Shown here: piece by piece, positions 1 through 8,725 of the stretch | Numbering within the stretch: the stretch's first letter is position 1 | Layout of the letters: every line of letters starts with the position of its first letter | Source: Thalassovita taeanensis | GTDB lineage: Bacteria; Pseudomonadota; Alphaproteobacteria; Rhodobacterales; Rhodobacteraceae | Assembly (NCBI RefSeq): GCF_900110775.1 | Contig: NZ_FOEP01000002.1 | Span: 419,684-483,683, forward strand | Reading direction: 5' to 3' | DNA length: 64,000 bases | Made by a program: the position numbers and the translations under genes | The notes under the pieces: generated by a model | Databases searched by the model: none | What the model saw: only the letters and a program-made list of their open reading frames with translations | Told to the model about the DNA's origin: nothing

Positions 1-1
1 A

Positions 2-1516
2 ATCGCCGTTGGCGATCTGCTGCGAAGATCCGCCAGTCGCATGCCGGGCAATATCGCGGCCGTCGATGGCGAACGGTCGATCACCTACCGCGCGCTGGAT
101 CAGCAAGCGAACCGGCTGGCAAATCACCTGCTGTCGCAAGGGGCCAAACCCGGCGAGCGTACCTCGACGATCTGCGCGAACTCGATCGAATTGCTGGTGG
201 CGATCTTCGCAATCCACCGTGCCGGGCTGATCTGGGTTCCGATCAACCTGATGCTGGACGATGAAGACGTACAGTTCACACTGGTCCACGCCGAGGTTTC
301 GCGCGTCATCGTTGATCGGGCATTTGCCGATCACCCCAATCTTGGCCAGGTCGCCAAAAGCCTTGGCCTGCCCCTTGTCGAAACCGAAGCCGACTTTCCG
401 GCCGCCCAAGACCAACCTGCGACCGAACCGGACGTTGATATCGACCGCGACGATGTTGCGGCGATTATCTATACCAGCGGCACAACATCGAAACCAAAGG
501 GCGCGATGCACACCCACCAATCCATCGTCATGGCGATGATGAGCAATGCGGTCGAATGGAAGCTGGACCGGACCGATGGCGTCACGCTGCAACTGCCGCT
601 GTTTCACTGCGGCGCGCATTGCCTGATGCTGTCGCATATCATGGTTGGGGCCAAAGTCGGGCTGATGCGCGGGTTCGATCCCGAATTGACGCTGAAGACG
701 ATCCACGACAACCAACTGACGATCTGTGTTGGCCTGCCGATGATGTACGCGGCGATGATCAACCACCCGTCGCGCGCAAAATATTCTGTCGAAAGCCTGC
801 GGTTCTGCCTGCACACCATGGCGCCGATGGATGCGCCGCTGCTGAAGAAACTGATCGCCGACTTCTGCCCGACCTTCATGCAGACCTCTGGCCAGACTGA
901 AATGTATCCGATCACCACCATCTCGCAGCCCGACCGGCAGCTTGCCCGCTTTGGCAACTACTGGGGCGAGGCGACCATCGTCAACGACATGGCCATCATG
1001 GGCGACGACGGCAGCCTCGTTGCGCGCAACCAAATCGGCGAATTGGTCCATCGTGGCCCGAACGTGATGCTTGGCTATTACAAGAACCCCAAGGCGACAG
1101 CGGCCGCGCGCGCCCATGGCTGGCACCATACCGGCGACTTGGGGATGATCACCGATGACAACGAATTCCTGTTCCTTGATCGCAACAAGGACATGATCAA
1201 GACCGGCGGCGAAAATGTCTCGTCCATTCAGATCGAAGAACAGCTTTTGGCCTGTCCGCAGGTGAAGGCCGCCATCGTGATCGGCATTCCCCACGCGCGC
1301 TGGGGCGAAGCGATTACCGGGTTCGTGGTTCTTGATGACGGCGCCGAACCGGATGAGCAGGCCATTCTCGCGCAGATCAGCGTGCATCTTGGTAAATTCC
1401 AGATGCCGAAAAAGCTGATCTTTGTGGACAGCGTTCCAACAACCGCCACCGGGAAGCTGCGCAAGATCGAGATGCGCCAGCAATACGCCGACCTTTATGC
1501 GGATGAATCCGCCTGA
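2..1516 (+). CDS. Acyl-CoA synthetase (AMP-forming), 5'-truncated by the window
   Basis: This ANL-superfamily ligase would activate a carboxylic acid to its CoA thioester through an acyl-adenylate. The frame is open from base 2, and the residues before the first ATG at 41 read like the usual GDLLRRSA family N-terminus, so the real start lies upstream of the window. Visible motifs are the P-loop-like YTSGTTSKPKG, the TGDLGMI hinge-region motif and a C-terminal TATGKLRK containing the catalytic lysine of the adenylation step. It is followed 58 bp later by an SDR gene on the same strand and opens the acyl-CoA catabolic island. An atuH-like role (activating a terpenoid acid) is inferred from context only; the substrate cannot be read from the sequence. 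Confidence 0.93.
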   Translation: MAVGDLLRRSASRMPGNIAAVDGERSITYRALDQQANRLANHLLSQGAKPGERTSTICANSIELLVAIFAIHRAGLIWVPINLMLDDEDVQFTLVHAEVSRVIVDRAFADHPNLGQVAKSLGLPLVETEADFPAAQDQPATEPDVDIDRDDVAAIIYTSGTTSKPKGAMHTHQSIVMAMMSNAVEWKLDRTDGVTLQLPLFHCGAHCLMLSHIMVGAKVGLMRGFDPELTLKTIHDNQLTICVGLPMMYAAMINHPSRAKYSVESLRFCLHTMAPMDAPLLKKLIADFCPTFMQTSGQTEMYPITTISQPDRQLARFGNYWGEATIVNDMAIMGDDGSLVARNQIGELVHRGPNVMLGYYKNPKATAAARAHGWHHTGDLGMITDDNEFLFLDRNKDMIKTGGENVSSIQIEEQLLACPQVKAAIVIGIPHARWGEAITGFVVLDDGAEPDEQAILAQISVHLGKFQMPKKLIFVDSVPTTATGKLRKIEMRQQYADLYADESA

Positions 1517-1574
1517 GCATGCGCACGGGTCGGGGCGTTCCCGATCCGCGCCATGCCCAACCGAAAGCCGAAGA

Positions 1575-2447
1575 ATGACCCAGACACCCCTTGAAAACCA
1601 AACCCTGTTCATCACCGGCGCGTCGCGTGGCATCGGGCTTGAAATCGCAAAGCGCGCAGCGCGGGACGGTGCCAATATCGTCGTGGCCGCCAAGACGATG
1701 GAACCCCACCCCACGCTGCCCGGCACCATTTTCACCGCTGCCGACGAAATCGAGGCGCTTGGCGGCAAAGCCCTGCCGCTTCAGCTGGACGTGCGCGACG
1801 ATAAAGCCGTCGAAAAAGCGGTGGCGCAGGCGGCGCAGCATTTTGGTGGCATTGATATTCTGGTCAACAACGCCAGCGCGATCAATCTGGCCAACACCGA
1901 CGATGTGCAGATGAAACGGTTTGACCTGATGCATCAGGTCAACACGCGCGGCACCTATCTGATGTCCAAGACCGCCCTGCCCTATCTTCGCAAGTCTGCA
2001 AATGCGCATATCCTGATGCTGTCGCCGCCCCTGGATATGGATGCAAAATGGTTCGCGCCGCATATCGCCTATACGATGGCCAAGTTCGGCATGAGCATGT
2101 GCGTGCTGGGTCTGGCAGAAGAGGTGCGCGCCGATGGCATTGCGGTAAATGCGCTTTGGCCGCGCACCACGGTGGCAACCTCTGCCGTCCAGAATGTCAT
2201 CGGTAGCGCGCTGATGAATTCCAGCAGAACGCCCGAAATCATGGCCGATGCGGCCTATGCCATATTCTGCCGCGATGCGTCGACCTTTACCGGCAATTTC
2301 GTGTTGGACGACGAAGTTCTGGCCGAAGCAGGCGTAAGCAATTTCGACACATACCGCGTGAACCCGTCCTGCCCGTTGCAGATCGACATGTTCGTGCAGA
2401 ACAGCCGCCCCTTCCCCAAAGGATCGACGCTCGCCGCTGTGAAATAA
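1575..2447 (+). CDS. Short-chain dehydrogenase/reductase (HSDL2-like)
   Basis: A 290-aa SDR with the NAD(P)-binding TGASRGIGLEIA motif near residue 13, an NNAS motif and the YTMAK catalytic Tyr/Lys pair. The long loop after the second strand (EPHPTLPGTI) and the overall pattern resemble the N-terminal SDR domain of HSDL2-type proteins. I start it at the ATG at 1575 because homology begins immediately afterwards; the open frame upstream overlaps the ligase gene and carries no SDR sequence. It is co-directional with the ligase and ends at a rho-independent terminator, so the two probably form the tail of one operon. It likely oxidises or reduces a hydroxy/keto intermediate of the acyl-CoA pathway; substrate unknown. 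Confidence 0.88.
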   Translation: MTQTPLENQTLFITGASRGIGLEIAKRAARDGANIVVAAKTMEPHPTLPGTIFTAADEIEALGGKALPLQLDVRDDKAVEKAVAQAAQHFGGIDILVNNASAINLANTDDVQMKRFDLMHQVNTRGTYLMSKTALPYLRKSANAHILMLSPPLDMDAKWFAPHIAYTMAKFGMSMCVLGLAEEVRADGIAVNALWPRTTVATSAVQNVIGSALMNSSRTPEIMADAAYAIFCRDASTFTGNFVLDDEVLAEAGVSNFDTYRVNPSCPLQIDMFVQNSRPFPKGSTLAAVK

Positions 2448-2473
2448 CCCCTCACGCCCCTTTGTGACACTCG

Positions 2474-2510
2474 AAAACCGCGCCGCACAAGCTGGCGCGG
2501 TTTTTCTTTT
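2474..2510 (+). terminator. Rho-independent terminator after the ligase-SDR genes
   Basis: A 10-bp GC-rich stem (AAACCGCGCC with GGCGCGGTTT) and a 9-nt loop is followed by a T-rich run on the plus strand. It lies 27 bp after the SDR stop codon and separates that transcript from the downstream kinase operon. Confidence 0.85.
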
Positions 2511-2539
2511 TGGGCGCGCGCCAACAAGCCGCGCACATT

Positions 2540-2562
2540 TCGTCAGGCGATTTTGCTTGACT
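2540..2562 (+). promoter_or_regulatory. Palindromic operator joined to a TTGACT -35 box
   Basis: The near-palindrome TCGTCAGGCGAT (2540-2551) is followed after 5 nt by TTGACT. The same arrangement occurs at 16970-16993 upstream of the AraC gene. A weak TATGCA -10 lies at 2582 (19-nt spacing). GntR/FCD regulators usually bind short palindromes of this kind, and two such regulators are encoded in the island. The promoter and operator roles are inferred. Confidence 0.55.
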
Positions 2563-2617
2563 AAATTGCGCGCCAACATGCTATGCATACAGACGAAAAA
2601 GCAAAACGGGGTGAGGA

Positions 2618-3664
2618 ATGCAAGGCGACACCGATACGGCGCGCGCGTCCGGTCAAATGGATACGGACCGGCTTCGCGTTTGGCTGTCGCAGAATGTCGC
2701 CGGTTTTCAAGGCCCGATGCAGATCACAAAGTTTGAAGGCGGGCAATCGAACCCAACGTTCAAAATCGCCGCCGCCTCGGGCGACTATGTCTTGCGCCGC
2801 AAGCCGCCGGGTCCGGTGCTGCCCAGCGCCCATGCGGTTGACCGCGAATATCGCGTCCTGTCGGCCCTGTCCGAAACCGCTGTTCCGGTTCCCAAAGTGC
2901 ACGCGCTCTGCCTTGATGAAGCGGTCCTTGGCAGCATGTTTTACGTGATGGACATGATCCCCGGCCGCACCTTCTGGGACCCGCGCCTGCCCGATCAAAC
3001 CAAGGCGGAACGCGCGGCGATTTTCGACGGGATGAACCAGACTATCGCCGCCATCCACAGCATTGATCCGAAATCGGTCGGGCTGGAGGGGTTTGGCCGC
3101 AGCGAAAACTATCTGCAACGGCAGGTGTCCCGGTGGACCAAGCAATACCACGCCTCGGCCACCATCGAAAACCCGGCGATGGACAAGATCATCGAATGGC
3201 TGCCCAAACACCTGCCCCAAGATAACATCTCGGGCATCGTGCACGGGGATTATCGGCTGGACAACGTCCTGATCCACCCGTCAGAACCGCGTATCGTTGC
3301 TGTGCTTGATTGGGAACTTTCGACCATCGGCAACCCGCTTGCGGATTTCGCCTATCACGTGATGACCTGGCGGTTCGCGCCCGAATTGTTCCGGGGGCTG
3401 GGCGGGGAAGACCTGAAAACGCTCGGAATCCCTGACGAGACCGAATATCTGGAAACCTACCTGCGCCGCACCGGCTTCGATAGGCCCGATGACTGGGAGT
3501 TCTACGTTATCCTCAGCATGTTCAGGCTCGCCTCGATCCTCCAGGGCATTGCCAAACGCGCGATTACAGGCACCGCCGCCAATGCCGACGCGGTCGAGGT
3601 CGGCGCCAAGGCCGTCCCCATCTCGGAACTGGCGTGGGGCATCATCGCCTCACGAGAAGGATAA
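2618..3664 (+). CDS. APH-family phosphotransferase (LvaA / ACAD10-11 kinase domain-like)
   Basis: A 348-aa aminoglycoside/choline-kinase-fold protein. The kinase motifs are clear: HGDYRLDN (catalytic loop, near residue 209) and LDWELSTIGNPLAD (metal-binding segment). Proteins of this type are fused to acyl-CoA dehydrogenases in ACAD10/11 and occur as LvaA in levulinate operons, where they phosphorylate 4-hydroxyacyl-CoAs. It begins at 2618 after a GGGGTGAGG ribosome site and is the first gene of an operon with a GntR regulator and two SDRs. An ACAD10/11-like dehydrogenase lies at 15591-16871. A role on hydroxyacyl-CoA is inferred from this pairing; antibiotic phosphorylation is unlikely in this context. 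Confidence 0.85.
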   Translation: MQGDTDTARASGQMDTDRLRVWLSQNVAGFQGPMQITKFEGGQSNPTFKIAAASGDYVLRRKPPGPVLPSAHAVDREYRVLSALSETAVPVPKVHALCLDEAVLGSMFYVMDMIPGRTFWDPRLPDQTKAERAAIFDGMNQTIAAIHSIDPKSVGLEGFGRSENYLQRQVSRWTKQYHASATIENPAMDKIIEWLPKHLPQDNISGIVHGDYRLDNVLIHPSEPRIVAVLDWELSTIGNPLADFAYHVMTWRFAPELFRGLGGEDLKTLGIPDETEYLETYLRRTGFDRPDDWEFYVILSMFRLASILQGIAKRAITGTAANADAVEVGAKAVPISELAWGIIASREG

Positions 3665-3670
3665 GACGAC

Positions 3671-4399
3671 ATGCCTGAAGAGAACAAGAAACTCAAACTC
3701 TACACCCCTCAGAAGAACAGCAGCCCCGACCGCGAATGCACGTCCGATACCATCGTCCGCGATGTCGTGCGGGGCCTGTATGAAGGGCGCTATGTTCCGG
3801 GGCAGCGCCTGGTCGAACCCGATATGATGCGCGAATACGGCGTCAGCCGCAGCACCGTGCGCGAAACCATCAAGCAGCTGACCGCCGATGGCATCGCCAA
3901 TTATGTGCAGTTTCGCGGCGCGCATATTCGCCGGTTAACGCGCCGGGACGCGGCCAATATCTTTGCGATTACCGAAGTCATCCTTGGCCTTGCCGCACGC
4001 CAGGCCGCTGAAAACATCGAACAGCCCGGCGCCAAGGACGAACTGCTGGACTGCGTCGCGGCAATTTGCGGCTATGAGGACGGGAACGAACGGTTCGAAT
4101 TCATCCGGCTGCGCAATCGGTTCTTCCAGAAGGTCGTGCAGATCAGCGGCAATACCGAACTGAACACGATCATCCCGAAGCTTCAGGTTCACCTTGTTCG
4201 CAATCGCCTGCTTGTTCCCAAGGCCGAGCGCGAAGCCGGGTATTCGATGATGGCGCAGGAAATCCTGTCGGGGAACGGCGAAAGGGCCGAAACCGCAACG
4301 CGGGAATATGTGCAGAAAATAGCGGGCTTCACACTGCCCTATTTCGAGGAAGAAGTCGGAACTCCGAAAAAGAAACAGGGCAAACAAAGCGATGAATAA
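3671..4399 (+). CDS. GntR-family transcriptional regulator (FCD-type)
   Basis: A 242-aa regulator with an N-terminal winged helix-turn-helix (GQRLVEPDMMREYGVSRST, residues about 44-62) and a helical C-terminal FCD-like ligand domain. It starts 6 bp after the kinase stop codon and overlaps the next SDR gene by 8 bp, so it is co-transcribed with them. The operon position suggests local feedback control, probably through the palindrome at 2540-2551. The likely effector is an acyl-CoA or carboxylate intermediate of the cluster. Confidence 0.9.
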   Translation: MPEENKKLKLYTPQKNSSPDRECTSDTIVRDVVRGLYEGRYVPGQRLVEPDMMREYGVSRSTVRETIKQLTADGIANYVQFRGAHIRRLTRRDAANIFAITEVILGLAARQAAENIEQPGAKDELLDCVAAICGYEDGNERFEFIRLRNRFFQKVVQISGNTELNTIIPKLQVHLVRNRLLVPKAEREAGYSMMAQEILSGNGERAETATREYVQKIAGFTLPYFEEEVGTPKKKQGKQSDE

Positions 4400-5183
4400 C
4401 GATACCTCAAACCAGCTGTTCTCACTACGCGACAAAGTCGCAATCATCACCGGATCGTCGCGCGGCATCGGTCTGGCCATCGCGGAACAGATGGCCAAAG
4501 CCGGGGCGAAAGTGGTCATTTCCTCGCGCAAGGCAGACAGCTGCGCCGCCGCGGTGGAAAAGATAAATTCCGACATCGACGAAGATCGCGCCATCGCAAT
4601 CCCGGCCAATATTTCCGACAAGGCCTCGTTGGAAAATCTGGTGGCCCGGACGGTTCAAAAATGGGGGCGGGTCGATATCCTTGTCTGCAACGCGGCCAGT
4701 AATCCCTATTTCGGCCCGATGAGTGGCATCAACGACGATCAGTTCCGCAAAATTCTGGAAAACAACGTGATCGCCAATCACTGGCTGGTTCAGATGGTGG
4801 CGCCCTACATGATCAAGGCCAAGGACGGCGCGATCATCATCGTCTCGTCGATTGGCGGGCTGGCCGGATCGCCGGTCATCGGTGCCTATAACATCTCGAA
4901 AGCCGCCGATATGCAGCTGGCCCGCAACCTCGCGGTCGAGTTCGGCGGCAGCAACATTCGGGTGAATTGCATCGCCCCCGGCCTGATCAAGACCGCTTTC
5001 GCTAAGGCGCTGTGGGACGATCCCAAATCCTATCAGACCTATGTCGAAAAGACGCCGCTGGCACGGATCGGCCAGCCCGATGAAATCGCCGGAGCCGCCG
5101 TATTTCTGGCCGCAAAAGCCGGGGCTTTCGTCACCGGGCAGACGATTGTCGTGGACGGCGGCACCACCATCACGGGGATTTAA
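4392..5183 (+). CDS. SDR-family oxidoreductase
   Basis: A 263-aa classical SDR with the TGSSRGIGLAIA cofactor motif near residue 20, the CNAAS structural motif and YNISK active-site motif. The ending GQTIVVDGGTTITGI is typical of FabG-like enzymes. The ATG lies inside the end of the GntR gene (8-bp overlap), which indicates translational coupling. It probably acts on a 3-hydroxyacyl or alcohol intermediate; the atu clusters of pseudomonads also encode several SDRs of unassigned substrate. Confidence 0.9.
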   Translation: MNNDTSNQLFSLRDKVAIITGSSRGIGLAIAEQMAKAGAKVVISSRKADSCAAAVEKINSDIDEDRAIAIPANISDKASLENLVARTVQKWGRVDILVCNAASNPYFGPMSGINDDQFRKILENNVIANHWLVQMVAPYMIKAKDGAIIIVSSIGGLAGSPVIGAYNISKAADMQLARNLAVEFGGSNIRVNCIAPGLIKTAFAKALWDDPKSYQTYVEKTPLARIGQPDEIAGAAVFLAAKAGAFVTGQTIVVDGGTTITGI

Positions 5184-5186
5184 GCG

Positions 5187-5969
5187 ATGGATATTCACGA
5201 TCAGGTCGTCGTCGTCACTGGCGGCGCAAACGGCATTGGCAAGGCGCTGTGCGACGCCTGCCATCAGGCGGGCGCGCGCAAGGTTGTCGTCACCGACATT
5301 GACCTTGCCGGCGCGCAAGCCGTGGCCCGCCGCATTGATGGCGACGCCTACCGTGTGGATGTCTCGCAAGAGCGTGAAATCACCGACATGATCGACGCCG
5401 TCGAGGCGGCGCATGGCCCGATTGGGCTGTTCTGCTCGAACGCGGGCGTGGCACTTGGGTTTGACGCCGACTTCACCAATGCCGCCCAAGCGTCAAACGA
5501 CCTGTGGGCGCTGTCGTGGCAGGTCAACGTCATGGCCCATGTCTATGCGGCGCGCGCGCTGATCCCCCGGATGAAGGCGCGCGGCGGCGGGTATTTCCTG
5601 AACACGCTGTCGGCGGCCGGGCTGCTGTCGCAAGTTGGCAGTGCGACCTATGCCACGACCAAACACGCGGCTGTCGGGTTTGCCGAAAATCTGGCGATCA
5701 CGCACCGCGATGACGGTATTCGCGTCACCATTTTGTGCCCGCAAGGGGTCGACACTGATATGCTGCGCAACATCCCCGACGGCCCGCAATCTCTGGACGG
5801 CGCATTGTCGCCCGAACAGGTCGCGCAATGCGCCCTGACAGCGATTTCAAACGAGGAATTTCTGGCCCTGCCGCACCCTCAGGTTCTGGGCTATATGCAG
5901 AACAAGACCAAAGACTATGACCGCTGGATCGGCGGAATGGTCAAACTGCAACGCGCGATGCAGGCCTAG
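5187..5969 (+). CDS. SDR-family oxidoreductase
   Basis: A 260-aa SDR, the last gene of the plus-strand operon, starting 3 bp after the previous stop. It has the TGGANGIGKALCD nucleotide-binding motif near residue 12, SNAG, and the YATTK catalytic motif. The region after the active site (THRDDGIRVTILCPQG) matches classical SDRs that recognise bulky substrates. It converges on the minus-strand enoyl-CoA hydratase gene, with a 4-bp overlap of the 3' ends and no visible terminator between them. Substrate unknown. Confidence 0.9.
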   Translation: MDIHDQVVVVTGGANGIGKALCDACHQAGARKVVVTDIDLAGAQAVARRIDGDAYRVDVSQEREITDMIDAVEAAHGPIGLFCSNAGVALGFDADFTNAAQASNDLWALSWQVNVMAHVYAARALIPRMKARGGGYFLNTLSAAGLLSQVGSATYATTKHAAVGFAENLAITHRDDGIRVTILCPQGVDTDMLRNIPDGPQSLDGALSPEQVAQCALTAISNEEFLALPHPQVLGYMQNKTKDYDRWIGGMVKLQRAMQA

Positions 5970-6742
5970 TTTCCCGAAAACTGCGGTTTGCGTTTTTCAT
6001 TGAACGCGGCAAGGCCTTCGTTGGCATCCTCTGTCAGCGTCATCAGGCCAAGCTGACCTTCGGTGAAGGCGATCGCCTGATCAAAGCTCATGCCCTGAAG
6101 CGCGCGCATCGCATATTTGCCGCGCCGCTGCGCCGTGGGCGAACAACTCGCCAGTTTGGCCACCATGTCATCGACCTTGGCGATCAAGTCGCCCTGCGGC
6201 ACGATATGGTTCAGCAGCCCGGCCGCTTTCGCCTCGGCTGCATCGAACGGCTCGCCGCTCAGCGCCCACTCGCGCAGGATACGCATCGGCACCAGATCTT
6301 TCATCAGGCTCAGAACCTGCATCGGGAACAGCCCGATTTTCGTCTCGGGCAGACCAAAGCGCGCCCCCTCGGCCGCCACGGCCATATCGACCATCACCAA
6401 CAGCCCCATGCCGCCCGCAACACAAACGCCGTTTACCGCCGCGATGATCGGTAGCGGGCAATTCTGCGCCTGCCGCATCAAGTTGCCATAGGCCGTCTGC
6501 GGTTGCGAAAAGTCAAAGTTGAAGCCCCCACCCGGCGCAAGATCCCCGCCCGCGCAAAAGGCTTTGTCCCCCGCCCCGGTCAGAACAATCGCGCGCACCT
6601 CACCATCGGCAATGGCCGCACTGATCCCGGCACTGATGCCCGCGATCACGTCGTTGTTGATCGCATTGCGCTTTTCGGGACGGTTCAGCGTGATCCAAAA
6701 CGCAGCCCCGCGTTTTTCGTGCAAAACAGCCGGGGCGCTCAT
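5966..6742 (-). CDS. Enoyl-CoA hydratase/isomerase (crotonase family; AtuE-like by context)
   Basis: A 258-aa crotonase-fold protein with NRPEKRNAIN near the N-terminus, the oxyanion-hole segment KAFCAGGD, and a second CoA-binding region GVCVAGGMGLL. The C-terminus FNEKRKPQF is typical of the family. The ATG at 6742 overlaps the stop of the carboxylase alpha gene (ATGA), showing translational coupling. Being encoded with a carboxylase points to hydration of a glutaconyl-CoA-type product, as done by the isohexenylglutaconyl-CoA or methylglutaconyl-CoA hydratases. Which of these it is remains inference. Confidence 0.9.
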   Translation of the reverse strand: MSAPAVLHEKRGAAFWITLNRPEKRNAINNDVIAGISAGISAAIADGEVRAIVLTGAGDKAFCAGGDLAPGGGFNFDFSQPQTAYGNLMRQAQNCPLPIIAAVNGVCVAGGMGLLVMVDMAVAAEGARFGLPETKIGLFPMQVLSLMKDLVPMRILREWALSGEPFDAAEAKAAGLLNHIVPQGDLIAKVDDMVAKLASCSPTAQRRGKYAMRALQGMSFDQAIAFTEGQLGLMTLTEDANEGLAAFNEKRKPQFSGN

Positions 6743-8703
6743 GCCGCATCCCCCGTGATGGCTTCGGGTTCGACCTCGACCACCAGACTGTGCGCCGTGA
6801 CCTGCCCCCCGACCACAACATGAACCGCCGTCACCACGCCATTGACCACCGACGCGTGGGTGTGCTCCATCTTCATAGCTTCCACGACCAGCAGCTTCTG
6901 CCCCCTGGTCACCGTATCGCCAACGACGACATCCACCGAAACCACACCACCATTCATCGAGGCCCGCACTTTGCCATCGCTTCCGGCGACCTCGCCCGTG
7001 GATTTGGCCGTCAGCGAATTGTCGATGAAATCCCACTGCGCCCCGTCGATATGCGCAAACACCGCGTTACCATCGCGCGAAAGCGCGGCCCGCGTCGCCA
7101 GCCCGTTGAGAACATAGTCGTAGACGCCGGATGTGACCGATCTGACCGTCAGCGCCATCGTTTCGCCGTCACACTCGACCAGACACTCGCCCAGCCCCCG
7201 CGCGATCACCTTGACGGTATGTTCCGCCGCGCCACGGCTCAAACGGATCGGCGCCGAATACCCGTGCGCCAGCGACGTGCTGGGCGAGGCGCGCAGCAAC
7301 GCCGCCACCAGCATCGCCGCCTGCCGCTCGGCTGTTTCGGTGTCGGGCAAAAGCGCGTCGCGGTTCTGCTCGATAAAACCGGTTGTTGCGCCGCCTGCGC
7401 CGAACACCGGATGCTTCAGGCAGCTTGCAAGAAATGACTGATTGGTACGAACGCCCAGCGCAATCGTCGCCTCAACCCCCGAGATCAGCTTGCGCCGCGC
7501 ATCCTCGCGGGTGTCGCCAAAGGCGATCAGCTTGGCGATCATGGAATCATAGAACGGCGGAATATCCGACCCGTCGCGCAGCCCGTGTTCGACACGCAGA
7601 AACGCGGCGGGCTTCCACATGTTCAACCGACCACTTTGCGGCATGAAATCATTGCCCGGATCCTCGGCACACAGCCGCACCTCGATCGCATGGCCGCTGA
7701 ACTGCACGTCCTCCTGCGTCAGGCCCAAAAGCTCGCCACTGGCCACGCGCAGTTGCAGCGCCACCAGATCAAGACCGGTGATCGCCTCGGTCACCGGGTG
7801 TTCGACCTGAAGCCGCGTGTTCATTTCCATGAAGAAGAAATCGCCGTTCTCATCCAGCAGATACTCGAAAGTCCCCGCCCCCTCGTATCCGATCGCCAGA
7901 ACCGCATCGGTCGAAGCCTTGCCCATCCGCGCCCGCAACGCGGGCGACACGGCGGGCGACGGAGCCTCTTCGATCACCTTTTGGTGGCGGCGCTGGACCG
8001 AACAATCGCGTTCGCCGCAATGGATGGCATTGCCGTGCCGGTCGGCCATGATCTGAATCTCGACATGGCGCGGATTGATGATCGCGCGCTCCAACAGAAC
8101 GATGTCATTGCCAAAGGCCGATTTGGCTTCGGATTTCGCCGACTTCAGATGATCGGCAAACCCGGCGGCACCTTGCACCAGACGCATCCCACGCCCACCG
8201 CCACCTGCCGTGGCCTTGATCATCAACGGATACCCGATGCGATCCGCCTCGGCCTGCAATGTCGTAAGGCTTTGATCGTCGCCCTGATACCCTGGCACGC
8301 AGGGCACGCCTGCGGCAATCATCAACGCCTTCGCCCCGGCCTTGTCGCCCATTTTAACAATCGACTCCGCGCTGGGGCCGACAAAAACGATACCCGCCGC
8401 CGCACAGGCCGCAGGCAAAGCTTGGTTTTCGGCCAGAAAGCCATATCCGGGATGGATCGCATCCGCGCCCGTCAGCTTGGCCGCTTCAATAATCCGGTCG
8501 ATCCGCAGATACGACTCGGCAGGGGCCGCCGACCCGATGCAGACCGACTGATCGGCCATCGCCACATGCACGGCATCGGCATCAGGTTCGGAATAGACCG
8601 CGACGGTTTGATACCCAAGGTTCCGGGCGCTGCGCAAAACCCGCACTGCGATCTCGCCACGATTGGCGACCAGAAGCTTTGTGAATGGTGTTCTCTTATT
8701 CAT
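6739..8703 (-). CDS. Acyl-CoA carboxylase alpha subunit (biotin carboxylase + BCCP; GCC/MCC type)
   Basis: A 654-aa subunit that carboxylates its own biotin with bicarbonate and ATP. It begins KLLVANRGEIAVRVLRSA, carries the glycine-rich ATP-grasp loop KATAGGGGRGMR and the biotin-carboxylase motif EMNTRLQVEHPVTE, and ends in a biotinyl domain with AMKM (biotinylated Lys about residue 611). This one-chain layout is shared by methylcrotonyl- and geranyl-CoA carboxylases. The start at 8703 follows the homology and leaves 22 bp to the beta-subunit stop. The beta subunit next door decides substrate and looks geranyl-type, so I favour AtuF-like over MccA/LiuD, with moderate confidence. Confidence 0.92.
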   Translation of the reverse strand: MNKRTPFTKLLVANRGEIAVRVLRSARNLGYQTVAVYSEPDADAVHVAMADQSVCIGSAAPAESYLRIDRIIEAAKLTGADAIHPGYGFLAENQALPAACAAAGIVFVGPSAESIVKMGDKAGAKALMIAAGVPCVPGYQGDDQSLTTLQAEADRIGYPLMIKATAGGGGRGMRLVQGAAGFADHLKSAKSEAKSAFGNDIVLLERAIINPRHVEIQIMADRHGNAIHCGERDCSVQRRHQKVIEEAPSPAVSPALRARMGKASTDAVLAIGYEGAGTFEYLLDENGDFFFMEMNTRLQVEHPVTEAITGLDLVALQLRVASGELLGLTQEDVQFSGHAIEVRLCAEDPGNDFMPQSGRLNMWKPAAFLRVEHGLRDGSDIPPFYDSMIAKLIAFGDTREDARRKLISGVEATIALGVRTNQSFLASCLKHPVFGAGGATTGFIEQNRDALLPDTETAERQAAMLVAALLRASPSTSLAHGYSAPIRLSRGAAEHTVKVIARGLGECLVECDGETMALTVRSVTSGVYDYVLNGLATRAALSRDGNAVFAHIDGAQWDFIDNSLTAKSTGEVAGSDGKVRASMNGGVVSVDVVVGDTVTRGQKLLVVEAMKMEHTHASVVNGVVTAVHVVVGGQVTAHSLVVEVEPEAITGDAA

Positions 8704-8725
8704 GTCAAATACTTCTCGGCAAAGG